Positions 16,813-24,931 of a stretch of DNA of 64,000 nucleotides are shown piece after piece. Source of the DNA: Giardia muris. Its lineage: Eukaryota > Fornicata > Diplomonadida > Hexamitidae. The notes under the pieces were generated by a model. That model was given only the letters and a program-made list of their open reading frames with translations, made no database searches and was not told the DNA's origin. The position numbers and the translations under genes were made by a program. Position 1 is the first letter of the stretch, and each line of letters starts with the position of its first letter. Where the stretch lies: positions 1,240,001-1,304,000 of the forward strand of contig CM016925.1 in assembly GCA_006247105.1 (NCBI GenBank), in the 5' to 3' direction.

Positions 16813-18306
16813 CTATTGGGACGTCAGTCTTTCTGCCTCTTCCAGTCCTGGGAGTGTGTGCTGTAGAATCCCACTGGCGCTGACGCTGACCATGAACTGT
16901 TGTAGCTCGTCAGCGTTGAGGCGATTGGCGGCGGTATTGATATCGTCGTGCATATTGCGATGGGACTGGTTATGACTATAGATGTCGCGTGTGGGGTCAA
17001 TTGCGCCCTGACCGCTCCGGTGGAAGATGTCCCAGAAGACGGTTCCTGGACGACTGTATGTCCAGAATCGTAGATCCTTATCGGCCCCTATGGTCGTGAG
17101 GACGTGTCCATTAGGGTGATAGCACAAGTCAACGATCGCCTGGTCATCCTTGTCGGATGTCCGGTGCGCCTTGAGTATGCTGCCGATGGGTGTGAGGGTT
17201 ATAGGGTCTGGTGGGCTAAGAGCGGCGCCAACCAGGTTTGGGCCTCGTTTCAGCGTACAGGTGTAGGTTCCTGTGAAGGTGCGTCCACCTGCGCAGATAT
17301 CATAAAAGTAGACGCTTCCACCATAATCGCCGACAGCCATTGTGTCTGGGAGACAAGGATTCCACCGCATACATGTCGGCGCATACTTGCAATCGATCCG
17401 GTGCGTCGGGTGCTGCGGCATTCGAGCATCAAAGAAGAGGATCGACCGATCTTTCGATCCAACAACAAACGTCATTGTTGTTCTATGCCAGTTGACAAAC
17501 GAGACTGGCTGCTTTGATGGGTTAACTTGCCAGACCGTTTTGCTGTCGTTCCTCCCGGCCTCTCGTACGTCAAAGAGACGTACGCAGCCGTTCTTGTCTC
17601 CGGCCAGCAGAAGGGAAGGTAAGGGATGATAACATAGAGTGGTGAACTCATGTGGGCCTGTGAGCTGAACCAATGGAGACATACTCCGAGGAGTGATCCC
17701 ATAGACGTGGATGGTGCTTCCCACGCTTGCAGCGAAGCAAGAGCCGTCGCCATTGACCGCTAGATCCTCTATGGCCGATCCGTTCTGTACACAGGTACGG
17801 ACCTGCTTGTTTAGGAAGTTATCGAGGTAGATGACGTATCCCTGGGACGAGCAGGTCAAGATGTCATTATTGCCGAAGGGGAGGAGTCGGATTCGTCGAA
17901 GCTGTGAGACGGTCTTATTCTCCTCTTTCCCAAGATGAAGCGTCTCCATGTAGAAGAAGGAGAAGTCGTAGGTGTTATGGTACACGATTCCGCCTTGGTC
18001 GTGGCCTGCAAAAACGAACCGACCATCTGCATTGAACTCACAACAGTTCAGAAAGACGTGAGTCTTGACCGAGTCGATAACGATCTCGACCTTCTTCCGC
18101 TGAAGGAACTTGTCAAGGACGGGGTCCTTGGGGCTATACATCCGAGTATAGGGGTAAAGAGGCATCTGAGCCTCCGCGTACCGCGGATTGATCCCGAGGC
18201 GGGGGAGCTGCTGGAGGCAATACATGTAGTTCGTCGCGTAGTCGATCGTCTTATTCGCCTTGTCCTTTGAGGCATCCGTGCCATTCTTCTGCTTTCTACC
18301 ATTCAT
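16813..18306 (-). CDS. WDR33: Polyadenylation factor WDR33/Pfs2 (WD40)
   Basis: This 497-residue WD40 protein is homologous to WDR33/Pfs2, the CPSF subunit that with CPSF30 recognises the poly(A) signal in pre-mRNA. The diagnostic N-terminal segment is present: NKTIDYATNYMY, then MYSPKDPVLDKFLQRKK, then VFLNCCEFNADGRFVFAG, matching the family's 'R+.+DY...' and first blade. About seven blades follow. The last reads LCYHPNGHVLTTIGADKDLR and then FWTYSRPG, the conserved final blade and 'W.R.RPGD' end. A basic tail before it (GRKQKNG) resembles the RNA-binding N-terminus. The ATG chosen is at 18306; an in-frame Met at 18330 would overlap the divergent PDCD5 gene. Giardia mRNAs carry a short AGTRAA signal, so this protein is the expected reader. 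That role is inferred. Confidence 0.85.
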   Translation of the reverse strand: MNGRKQKNGTDASKDKANKTIDYATNYMYCLQQLPRLGINPRYAEAQMPLYPYTRMYSPKDPVLDKFLQRKKVEIVIDSVKTHVFLNCCEFNADGRFVFAGHDQGGIVYHNTYDFSFFYMETLHLGKEENKTVSQLRRIRLLPFGNNDILTCSSQGYVIYLDNFLNKQVRTCVQNGSAIEDLAVNGDGSCFAASVGSTIHVYGITPRSMSPLVQLTGPHEFTTLCYHPLPSLLLAGDKNGCVRLFDVREAGRNDSKTVWQVNPSKQPVSFVNWHRTTMTFVVGSKDRSILFFDARMPQHPTHRIDCKYAPTCMRWNPCLPDTMAVGDYGGSVYFYDICAGGRTFTGTYTCTLKRGPNLVGAALSPPDPITLTPIGSILKAHRTSDKDDQAIVDLCYHPNGHVLTTIGADKDLRFWTYSRPGTVFWDIFHRSGQGAIDPTRDIYSHNQSHRNMHDDINTAANRLNADELQQFMVSVSASGILQHTLPGLEEAERLTSQ

Positions 18307-18320
18307 TTTCTCTAATTTGG
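18307..18320. promoter_or_regulatory. 14-bp gap between divergent start codons
   Basis: The sequence tttctctaatttgg separates the ATGs of WDR33 (minus) and PDCD5 (plus). The A/T patch on the plus side is like a Giardia initiator. A shared promoter role is inferred. Confidence 0.4.
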
Positions 18321-18719
18321 ATGCAGTCAATGATTCCTGAGGCTCCTAAACAGCAAGCGGCACGTGCACGCGAGATGGCACAACGAAACGAGCTGCTCGC
18401 CGTCTTCCTCACACCCGCTGCGAAGGAGCGCCTTCAGCGCGTGGAGCTCGTTAACCCGGAGGTGGCGAATCAGGTGCAAGCAATTCTATATCAAAGGGTA
18501 GGGAGACTGGCACCTCAATCAGTAACAGACGATATGATTCGTGACATGCTGGATCAACTATCCAAGGGGGATAAGGTTAGTGTCGTACGAGGCGGTCTAG
18601 AAGAGGCAAAGAACTTTGGGAAGGAGGATGAGACTACAAAGGGTCGCGTAATCATCTCGCGACGTGAGGTCGCTTTACTTCCGGAAGGAGAAGACGACGA
18701 TGACGAACTCTCATTCTGA
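18321..18719 (+). CDS. PDCD5: PDCD5 family protein
   Basis: This 132-residue member of the PDCD5/TFAR19 family is close to the usual length (about 125). The family core is plain: QQAARAREMAQRNELLAVFL, then RLQRVELVNPEVANQVQAIL, corresponding to the conserved '+.+.R..IL.++L...A+.RL..+.LVKPE....+E..+' pattern. The family's C-terminal RREV.L..E motif (ISRREVALLPEGE) follows, with an acidic tail. PDCD5 binds the cytosolic chaperonin CCT and regulates tubulin folding; archaeal homologues bind DNA. Start candidates are ATGs at 18321 and 18330. An upstream open stretch to 18267 has no ATG advantage and overlaps WDR33. Confidence 0.85.
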   Translation: MQSMIPEAPKQQAARAREMAQRNELLAVFLTPAAKERLQRVELVNPEVANQVQAILYQRVGRLAPQSVTDDMIRDMLDQLSKGDKVSVVRGGLEEAKNFGKEDETTKGRVIISRREVALLPEGEDDDDELSF

Positions 18720-18752
18720 TGACCCTCTTCTCCCTCTCTCTCGCCCCCAACG

Positions 18753-18950
18753 TTATACTTGGATGGGTTGTCTCTCAAGGATCTTCGATCCCATCAGTAC
18801 AAGTTTCTCGTATACGACCTCCTCACCAATAACCTGGGCGTTTGCTAGGATCAAATTCCGGACCTCATCGTTGGCGAGGATCTGGCCCCGGATCTGAGTC
18901 CCATCTGTCAAAGTGAAGAGAAAGACCCGGCCATTGATCTCGTCGGGCAT
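18753..18950 (-). CDS. Sm-like (LSm) protein
   Basis: This 65-residue small beta-barrel protein has an Sm1-like half FLFTLTDGTQIRGQILANDE followed by NLILANAQV, the classic 'G.L...D...NL.L..' pattern. The Sm2-like strand is EKLVLMGSKI, where the usual R-G is M-G. It is at the short end for an LSm subunit. LSm rings bind U-rich RNA 3' ends in mRNA decay (LSm1-7) or U6 snRNP (LSm2-8). Which member this is cannot be told. The ATG at 18950 is preceded by atat on the minus strand. A 4-residue longer frame begins with TTG and is rejected. The start is 40 bp from the divergent ULK4 ATG. Confidence 0.75.
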   Translation of the reverse strand: MPDEINGRVFLFTLTDGTQIRGQILANDEVRNLILANAQVIGEEVVYEKLVLMGSKILERQPIQV

Positions 18951-18990
18951 ATATGACGACAACGTCTTTTTTAAGCGTAAGAGAAAGCAA

Positions 18991-21900
18991 ATGAATACCG
19001 CAGCTAAGTTTAAGACCTACGAGGAGATCGGACGCGGGAAGTTCACCGGGTCCGTCATCTACCGTGCACGCCAGTCTCAGTCGCTCGAGTACGTGGCCGC
19101 GAAGCATACGGACGTCTCCATCCCCTCCGTCAAGACAAAGGTCCAAACGGAGGCCTCTTTTCTCAACTCCTGTGTCCATCCAAATATCCTGAAGTTCATC
19201 ACGTGGTATCAGACGCAAGATGAGATCTGGCTCATCACAGAGCTTTGTGAAGGTGGTTCCTTCGAATCTTTATTGAATCGTGAGCATCATCATTGGCCTG
19301 AGGTCTCCATAGAGCTTTTCGCGCATGATATCCGTGATGCTCTTCATTTCTTACACATGAAAGGCGTCCTTTTCAATGAGCTCACACCAGCAAATCTCTT
19401 CTTAGATATCAATGGGAATCTTAAGTTATCAGACTTCGAATTCGCCACTCAGATCTCAAAGTTGCCAACGTTAACCCTAGAAACCATTGATCGATCCGTG
19501 AAGACGAATGGATACCTTCACAAGGCTCCTGAAACCCTTCTCCCAGATGGTTGTAACAATATATCAGCAGATCTCTATAGCTTTGGCTGCCTCCTATACA
19601 AGATCATCTTCAGGAAGTACCCCTTTGAGGTGTATATGGAGAAACTCATCTCGGCTAACTTTGTCGATAGTGGGTCTGAGTCCGACTTCGACGATCAAGG
19701 TCAAGGCCCACGCATAACCGTACGTACACGTGATTACCAGAAGTATGCTATGCGGGTCATCCGTGAGGGTGAGGATTACCTTTCTAGTAGCTTGATCCCT
19801 GCCTCATATCGTGGCTTTCCTCTTAGCCCCCAACTCAAGGACCTTTTGTTTCGCTTGCTCCAGCCCCTACCCTTCAAGCGCTTGACTTGGGTGGAGTTAG
19901 CCTCTCATCCCTTCTTCACTGGGAAGATCAAGGAAAGGATCAAGTGCCCCTTGGAGGCGCACTTCATCAACGCGATGCGCCTTTTCACCACCAACGGAGT
20001 ATACCCCGAGCTCTATCAAGCCGTCTCGATTCAATCCGATGGGCGTATCACTTGTCCGAAGAATCTATGTGGTAACCTTACTCGTTTCGAGGAACGGTTA
20101 CGCGACGAGAGAAAGATCCCGGCCGCCTCCGCCGCCGTTGGTGATGCCGAGCCTACGGCCGTTCCAGAATCTCCAGCACCCATAGCTCCTACCTCTCCAG
20201 AACCACACGTCATCATGACAGTCTCCCTTAAGAATACTGGCCTCTTTTATATGCGGTATGTTATGCAAGACCCAACGATCAGTCAACTTTTTCGAGCTTC
20301 AACCCTGACCCCCTTCGAGGCTACTCATACCTTCCAATCCTTCGTTACCACTACACACCAGATGCTCACCCGCACCACCAGGTACTTCGTCCTTTCCCGC
20401 TTCATGCTACCCTTGCTCCTGATCGTGAAAACAGACTTCGATAAGGCTACATTATCATCCATTGGCTCGCTTGAGAAGTTCCTTTACCAAGGGAGTCGTA
20501 CAGGACTGAAACTGGCTGAATATGCTCTTTCATCGCATGACCTCTCCGTTTTGACGACAGCTTCTGGCACTTTTCATACATTCCTTGTCCAGGTCTTCCT
20601 TTCTGCCGCTAATTCTCACCTAGGTGACACATACTTTGATAGTCGCGTCGGGTATGGCCTCATGAATCGGAAGAGTGACCTTGACCGAGCTGCAGCGACG
20701 TTGGCACTCTTCTATTACAACCTGATGTATAACCCCTCTTTCTCTGCTATGCAAACCACTGGAGGAGCAGCCCTAGGCACCAACGAACGCATTGATAGCG
20801 AACTCAATCGGGTCTGGTTTGAGGAACTTGGGAATTTACAAGACCCATCCGCTCCCTTGATGACTCTCATCACTGCTCTATTGACAAAACCGACTAGCCG
20901 TAGCAAGCCCCTATATACAACCTCTGTCACGACCACGGCCTTAATGCTGCAGATCCTTCTTGTTCTCTTAAGGCTTAATTTGGTCAATGCTGGGGTAGGA
21001 GACATGGCAAAGATGCTATATAACATCGATTTGCACTCCTTACTTGCCAACGATATTCTCCCTTACATTGAGAGCGTCGTGAAGCCCGTCCCTCTGAACG
21101 AACGGCATATGCCGAAAGAGAAGGTATTATTGCATGCTCTTCAGCTACGTGTGGTGTTTGCCACGTTCATGGAGAGCATGGCTTTGCTGTTGGAGAACTA
21201 TTACGTCTGTGCGAACAATATCCTCCCAGGCCTACCACATAGCCCCACAAAGCCTTATACCGAGGTTCCTTCTGGCGTCTTACGTTCTATCGATTTCAAC
21301 TACTTTAAGCTTGACGTCATCCAGAAGGCCGTACCTTTCAGCAAGTGTGTCAATCTTCTAGCAACCATGTACTCGGTTATGGCTGTGGATAAGTATGGAG
21401 TCACCATCCGGGCATTATGCGGAACAAATGCCATTGCACTTCATGCCGAGTCGGTTCGCCTCACTATTTCGGCGTTGAGTGCGGCCATTATCCCAGATAT
21501 GCTCCCTCTTCTCATGGGGAACCTCAAAACTCTTCTCGATAGCCTAGATTTCACCATCGTCTCCCAGAACTTCGAGTATCTTAGTCAGATTCTAGGGGCG
21601 TTTATCACCCTCACCTTTGGCGAGCTTTTAACGGATTACTTCAACGTCCTTGGGTTATCTAATGCACAAGCGATGCATGCGGAGCCTCCAAAGGAAAAAG
21701 AGGAGGGAGGGGAGATGCCATGGGCCGACGCTAGCATTGAACGTTATCGTGAGTGGCAACGACATGAGCAATCCAAACCATACTCGTATCTTCGTGGTGT
21801 CAAGAAGATGTACGACACGCACACTTCCAAGTCTCGGGAACTCAAGGGGATCACGGCTCTTCATGCACAATACAAGCTTCTTCTTTCCGTGGCCATCAAC

Positions 21901-24540
21901 GAGGATGCGATGCAGTTGAAACCATATGTTTGCATGGCCTTTTCGTTGCTCTTCTTCTTCGACTTCAACACGTTCGATGCCTATAAGAACACTCTGAATG
22001 CGACCGGTCATCCACTCTACAGAGTCATCACCGACACGGAGGTTCAAGACACAAAGCTTGATTTCCTGAAGCTACTCCAGAATATGATCTCTGATTGCAG
22101 TCGAATCATGAACGATAATCAGTCATTAAAGAAGGACTATGTCGATCTCGTTCGTTCTCTTGAGGAGGCCGAAGGAGGACGTCAGAATGGTATTGAGAAG
22201 CTTTATTTCAAACGGGTACCGGGACAAACCGTTAGAGGCCTACAGGCGATGGTTGCTGCTGCTAAGACAACAGGTGCGACTATACAAGGCTTTGATCCAA
22301 TTGAAGACTTCACACAAGCCACCTTTGAGGCTTCACTTGAGCAATACCGTCTTGTTTTCAAATTAGCACGGAGTCGTGACAAACGTGAGGTTGCATTCCG
22401 TGGTTTGTATCTAGATAGCTTCACGGCGTTGTCAAGTGCGATTCTGACGTATTTAGATGTCTGTGCACAAATCGTTAAGAACACAATTCTTCAAACGAGT
22501 AATATTAACATTAAGACATACTTCCGAGGGCTTCCTGCGCTCCAGGTCATTGATGGTTTCTTCCAATCATACACTCGGCCACATGTTCCATTCTATCTCT
22601 TCAGGAGATTGACTCTTAACATAGAATCATGCCTTTTCGGGTTTGCGAACACGATCTATAGCGTCATCCCGCCTCGGGAGCTTTATGAGGCGGCAATACT
22701 TAACGACCTGAGCATGAAGAAGGAGAAGGAGAAGAAGGAGAAGGAGGATCAGAAGGCTGGGGTAAGCACTGATACGAAGACTATTAAGATCGAGGGGATC
22801 GATGAGGCGTTACAGCAGCAACAGGAGGCAAGTGCGGATAAGAAGGGGACTCCGGCCTTCTTTGCCCTATCAAAAGAGTTTGTTACCATGTCACGACTAT
22901 TACTTGGAATTGCCGCTTGCCTGATCAATCATCCAGCACATCATCTTGTTCGAGATCATCTCTTTTACATATCAGATGCCACTCGGAAGGTGAAGGGGTT
23001 AATCTTTGCGACGATGAATCTTTTAAAGGATCTTCAGAACTTCTCTTTGTTTGAGCCCTTTTCACTTACAGATCAGGATTTACTCAAGGCTCATGGAAAA
23101 GATGACCTGATGTCGTTCAACTATGCGATAGAACTGTTCCGTTATATCCGTAATGCCGCTGCAAACCTTATTGCCATTGGCCTTGAACGTGGGCGCATGT
23201 ATGGGCCGTTTAATAGCTACTCTTCTGTCGAGGTGCTTATCAAGAGTTCGGGGGCGATTATGACGCGAATCATACCAAAGAAGAAGGAAGAACGTGTTAT
23301 TCAACAAAGTGACACCTTCGTTGATCTGGATAAAGCAAAGACGAAGGCGGAGCCTGAACTTCTTAGGATGGTACGAGATATTCAGGAGGTTGGGTTATTC
23401 ATGGACGAGGTCATCTCTGTCACGGAATTGACACATTTCACAGAAGCAATCATTGGGAGTTACCATCGTCTTCTCAATTCGCAATCGATGCTTCTTTGCC
23501 TCTTCAACGTCCCGGAATTTCACGATGTGGCCTTAACAATTGTAGTCAATGCTCTACGCACTCGTAAGATCAATCTGAACTCCGAATTGCGAAAATATTT
23601 CTTACAATCCTACATTCATGGACGTAACCTTAGTGATCGAATTGTTGAAGGGACTGGCTTAGCCTTGACCGATGAACGAGTATGGCAACTCTTCGTCGCC
23701 AATTCCGGATGTCAATATACCTTGGGGACGTTATTCCCAACAGTCCTTATACAAAACACAACCGACCTCATGCTCGAGGGCGATCACTTATATGCCTTCA
23801 TTCGGGTCCTTAACATCCTACATAACTCGACTTGTTGTTTGATGTCAGTCTTCAATGCTCACATTCAGGCACTCACAAGTCAGGTGACAAAGCTGAATGA
23901 CTCCTTCTTTAGTCTGCATAAGAAGGTTGCTCTTCGTGATCATCTTTCCCTATTGACTGACGAATCGTTCACCTCCTGTAACCTACTCTCCTTCGTTTGC
24001 GAGATCTTCAAACAGTATGTCGTTCTTGGTGGTTCCGTCCATGGTGTCCTTCCAGAAGCTTATTTGACTGATCAATTCAACAAGGAGCTGGAACAGAAGC
24101 GTGAAGGAAGACAACTCCCGATCCGTCCAGAACTCCTTACTCTTGCCTTAGATACCTTTGAGCTCTACACGAACCTAGCCATGATCTATGCCTGGTCCGA
24201 ATATACGGCCTCTCTCTATTTCAAGGGGGTCTTCTCAATCATCGTCTTTGACCTTCAAAAGTGGTTTGCAGAGAAGGCCGAAACCTTGTCTGCAGCCTCT
24301 CTTCGAGATGACCTTCTAATTGCCTACATTGACCTGACAGATAGCCTCCTCTTCTATAATAACGAGTTCTGCAATGCAATGGATGTTTATCAATCAGTCG
24401 GACAGCTTGGAAAGACTCTCAGTCGTGTTGTCCGCGTTAAGCTTGAGAGTCTGAAGAGCTCGTTTGGTAACCCCTATGCTCGGAACCTTCCTCCAAAACA
24501 GTGGTACGATGGTGTTCTTGATGAAGGTGCTCTTGCGTAG
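18991..24540 (+). CDS. ULK4: ULK4-like pseudokinase with long helical-repeat tail
   Basis: This 1849-residue protein has an N-terminal kinase fold (residues about 8-310) closest to ULK4: YEEIGRGKF, ELCEGGSFESLL, FGCLLYKIIF and the terminal RLTWVELASHPFF. It looks inactive. The HRD loop reads FNELTPANLFL, so the catalytic Asp is missing, and DFG reads DFE. Lys38 in VAAKH could still contact nucleotide, as human ULK4 binds ATP without metal. The remaining 1500 residues are helix-rich, as in the armadillo-type tail of ULK4, with a Lys/Glu run near residue 1240. In ciliates, trypanosomes and animals ULK4-type proteins act with Fused at cilia and the central pair. A role in Giardia flagella is inferred. 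The frame is open upstream to 18913 without an ATG that avoids the neighbouring gene. Confidence 0.85.
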   Translation: MNTAAKFKTYEEIGRGKFTGSVIYRARQSQSLEYVAAKHTDVSIPSVKTKVQTEASFLNSCVHPNILKFITWYQTQDEIWLITELCEGGSFESLLNREHHHWPEVSIELFAHDIRDALHFLHMKGVLFNELTPANLFLDINGNLKLSDFEFATQISKLPTLTLETIDRSVKTNGYLHKAPETLLPDGCNNISADLYSFGCLLYKIIFRKYPFEVYMEKLISANFVDSGSESDFDDQGQGPRITVRTRDYQKYAMRVIREGEDYLSSSLIPASYRGFPLSPQLKDLLFRLLQPLPFKRLTWVELASHPFFTGKIKERIKCPLEAHFINAMRLFTTNGVYPELYQAVSIQSDGRITCPKNLCGNLTRFEERLRDERKIPAASAAVGDAEPTAVPESPAPIAPTSPEPHVIMTVSLKNTGLFYMRYVMQDPTISQLFRASTLTPFEATHTFQSFVTTTHQMLTRTTRYFVLSRFMLPLLLIVKTDFDKATLSSIGSLEKFLYQGSRTGLKLAEYALSSHDLSVLTTASGTFHTFLVQVFLSAANSHLGDTYFDSRVGYGLMNRKSDLDRAAATLALFYYNLMYNPSFSAMQTTGGAALGTNERIDSELNRVWFEELGNLQDPSAPLMTLITALLTKPTSRSKPLYTTSVTTTALMLQILLVLLRLNLVNAGVGDMAKMLYNIDLHSLLANDILPYIESVVKPVPLNERHMPKEKVLLHALQLRVVFATFMESMALLLENYYVCANNILPGLPHSPTKPYTEVPSGVLRSIDFNYFKLDVIQKAVPFSKCVNLLATMYSVMAVDKYGVTIRALCGTNAIALHAESVRLTISALSAAIIPDMLPLLMGNLKTLLDSLDFTIVSQNFEYLSQILGAFITLTFGELLTDYFNVLGLSNAQAMHAEPPKEKEEGGEMPWADASIERYREWQRHEQSKPYSYLRGVKKMYDTHTSKSRELKGITALHAQYKLLLSVAINEDAMQLKPYVCMAFSLLFFFDFNTFDAYKNTLNATGHPLYRVITDTEVQDTKLDFLKLLQNMISDCSRIMNDNQSLKKDYVDLVRSLEEAEGGRQNGIEKLYFKRVPGQTVRGLQAMVAAAKTTGATIQGFDPIEDFTQATFEASLEQYRLVFKLARSRDKREVAFRGLYLDSFTALSSAILTYLDVCAQIVKNTILQTSNINIKTYFRGLPALQVIDGFFQSYTRPHVPFYLFRRLTLNIESCLFGFANTIYSVIPPRELYEAAILNDLSMKKEKEKKEKEDQKAGVSTDTKTIKIEGIDEALQQQQEASADKKGTPAFFALSKEFVTMSRLLLGIAACLINHPAHHLVRDHLFYISDATRKVKGLIFATMNLLKDLQNFSLFEPFSLTDQDLLKAHGKDDLMSFNYAIELFRYIRNAAANLIAIGLERGRMYGPFNSYSSVEVLIKSSGAIMTRIIPKKKEERVIQQSDTFVDLDKAKTKAEPELLRMVRDIQEVGLFMDEVISVTELTHFTEAIIGSYHRLLNSQSMLLCLFNVPEFHDVALTIVVNALRTRKINLNSELRKYFLQSYIHGRNLSDRIVEGTGLALTDERVWQLFVANSGCQYTLGTLFPTVLIQNTTDLMLEGDHLYAFIRVLNILHNSTCCLMSVFNAHIQALTSQVTKLNDSFFSLHKKVALRDHLSLLTDESFTSCNLLSFVCEIFKQYVVLGGSVHGVLPEAYLTDQFNKELEQKREGRQLPIRPELLTLALDTFELYTNLAMIYAWSEYTASLYFKGVFSIIVFDLQKWFAEKAETLSAASLRDDLLIAYIDLTDSLLFYNNEFCNAMDVYQSVGQLGKTLSRVVRVKLESLKSSFGNPYARNLPPKQWYDGVLDEGALA

Positions 24541-24545
24541 AATAA

Positions 24546-24929
24546 ATGGAGAGTCCCAGACGTGGGCCTTCAGGGATGGCCTTTGTCATGCAGCACCGAC
24601 GACTGAAGCGAATCCCCGCCCAAGAAGCGATGGGGACGTTCTATACGAACGCTCAAGTGTATGAACACAGAACGCCTGAGGATTGTTGGGTCACGTATAA
24701 GGGGCAGGTGTATGATCTCACGCAGTATCTCGCATGGCACCCAGCCGGTGCCGAGATCCTTTTACCCTTCTTAGGCTGCGATATCACACGCGCTTGTCAA
24801 GAAGCACATGGCTGGGTCAACATTCACAAGATGATAGAACCTCTCCATATTGGGATGCTTGAAGGCCCACCACGAGAGCTTCACAATTACGACTATAGCC
24901 AGCTCCATGCCTCACGTAGAGGTCAGTAA
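24546..24929 (+). CDS. Cytochrome b5-type heme protein
   Basis: This 127-residue soluble protein has one cytochrome b5 domain (about 32-105). The heme ligands are His65 in WHPAG and His88 in EAHGWVN, 23 residues apart, the usual spacing. The surrounding text (CWVTYKGQVYDLTQYL, then MIEPLHIGML) is closest to the b5 domain of Ncb5or-type proteins, where HxWVN and LxGxM are typical. There is no membrane anchor, so it would be cytosolic. Giardia encodes several small soluble cytochromes b5 although it lacks heme synthesis, so this is probably one of them. The first ATG comes 5 bp after the ULK4 stop and follows aataa; a second ATG lies 30 bp on. The stop codon is inside AGTAAA. Confidence 0.9.
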   Translation: MESPRRGPSGMAFVMQHRRLKRIPAQEAMGTFYTNAQVYEHRTPEDCWVTYKGQVYDLTQYLAWHPAGAEILLPFLGCDITRACQEAHGWVNIHKMIEPLHIGMLEGPPRELHNYDYSQLHASRRGQ

Positions 24930-24930
24930 A
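24925..24930 (+). terminator. AGTAAA signal containing the stop codon of cytochrome b5
   Basis: The TAA stop (24927-24929) lies within AGTAAA, the Giardia-type poly(A) signal. The stop codon of the convergent gene begins 2 bp later, so each 3' UTR must run into the opposite gene. Confidence 0.5.
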
Positions 24931-24931
24931 G

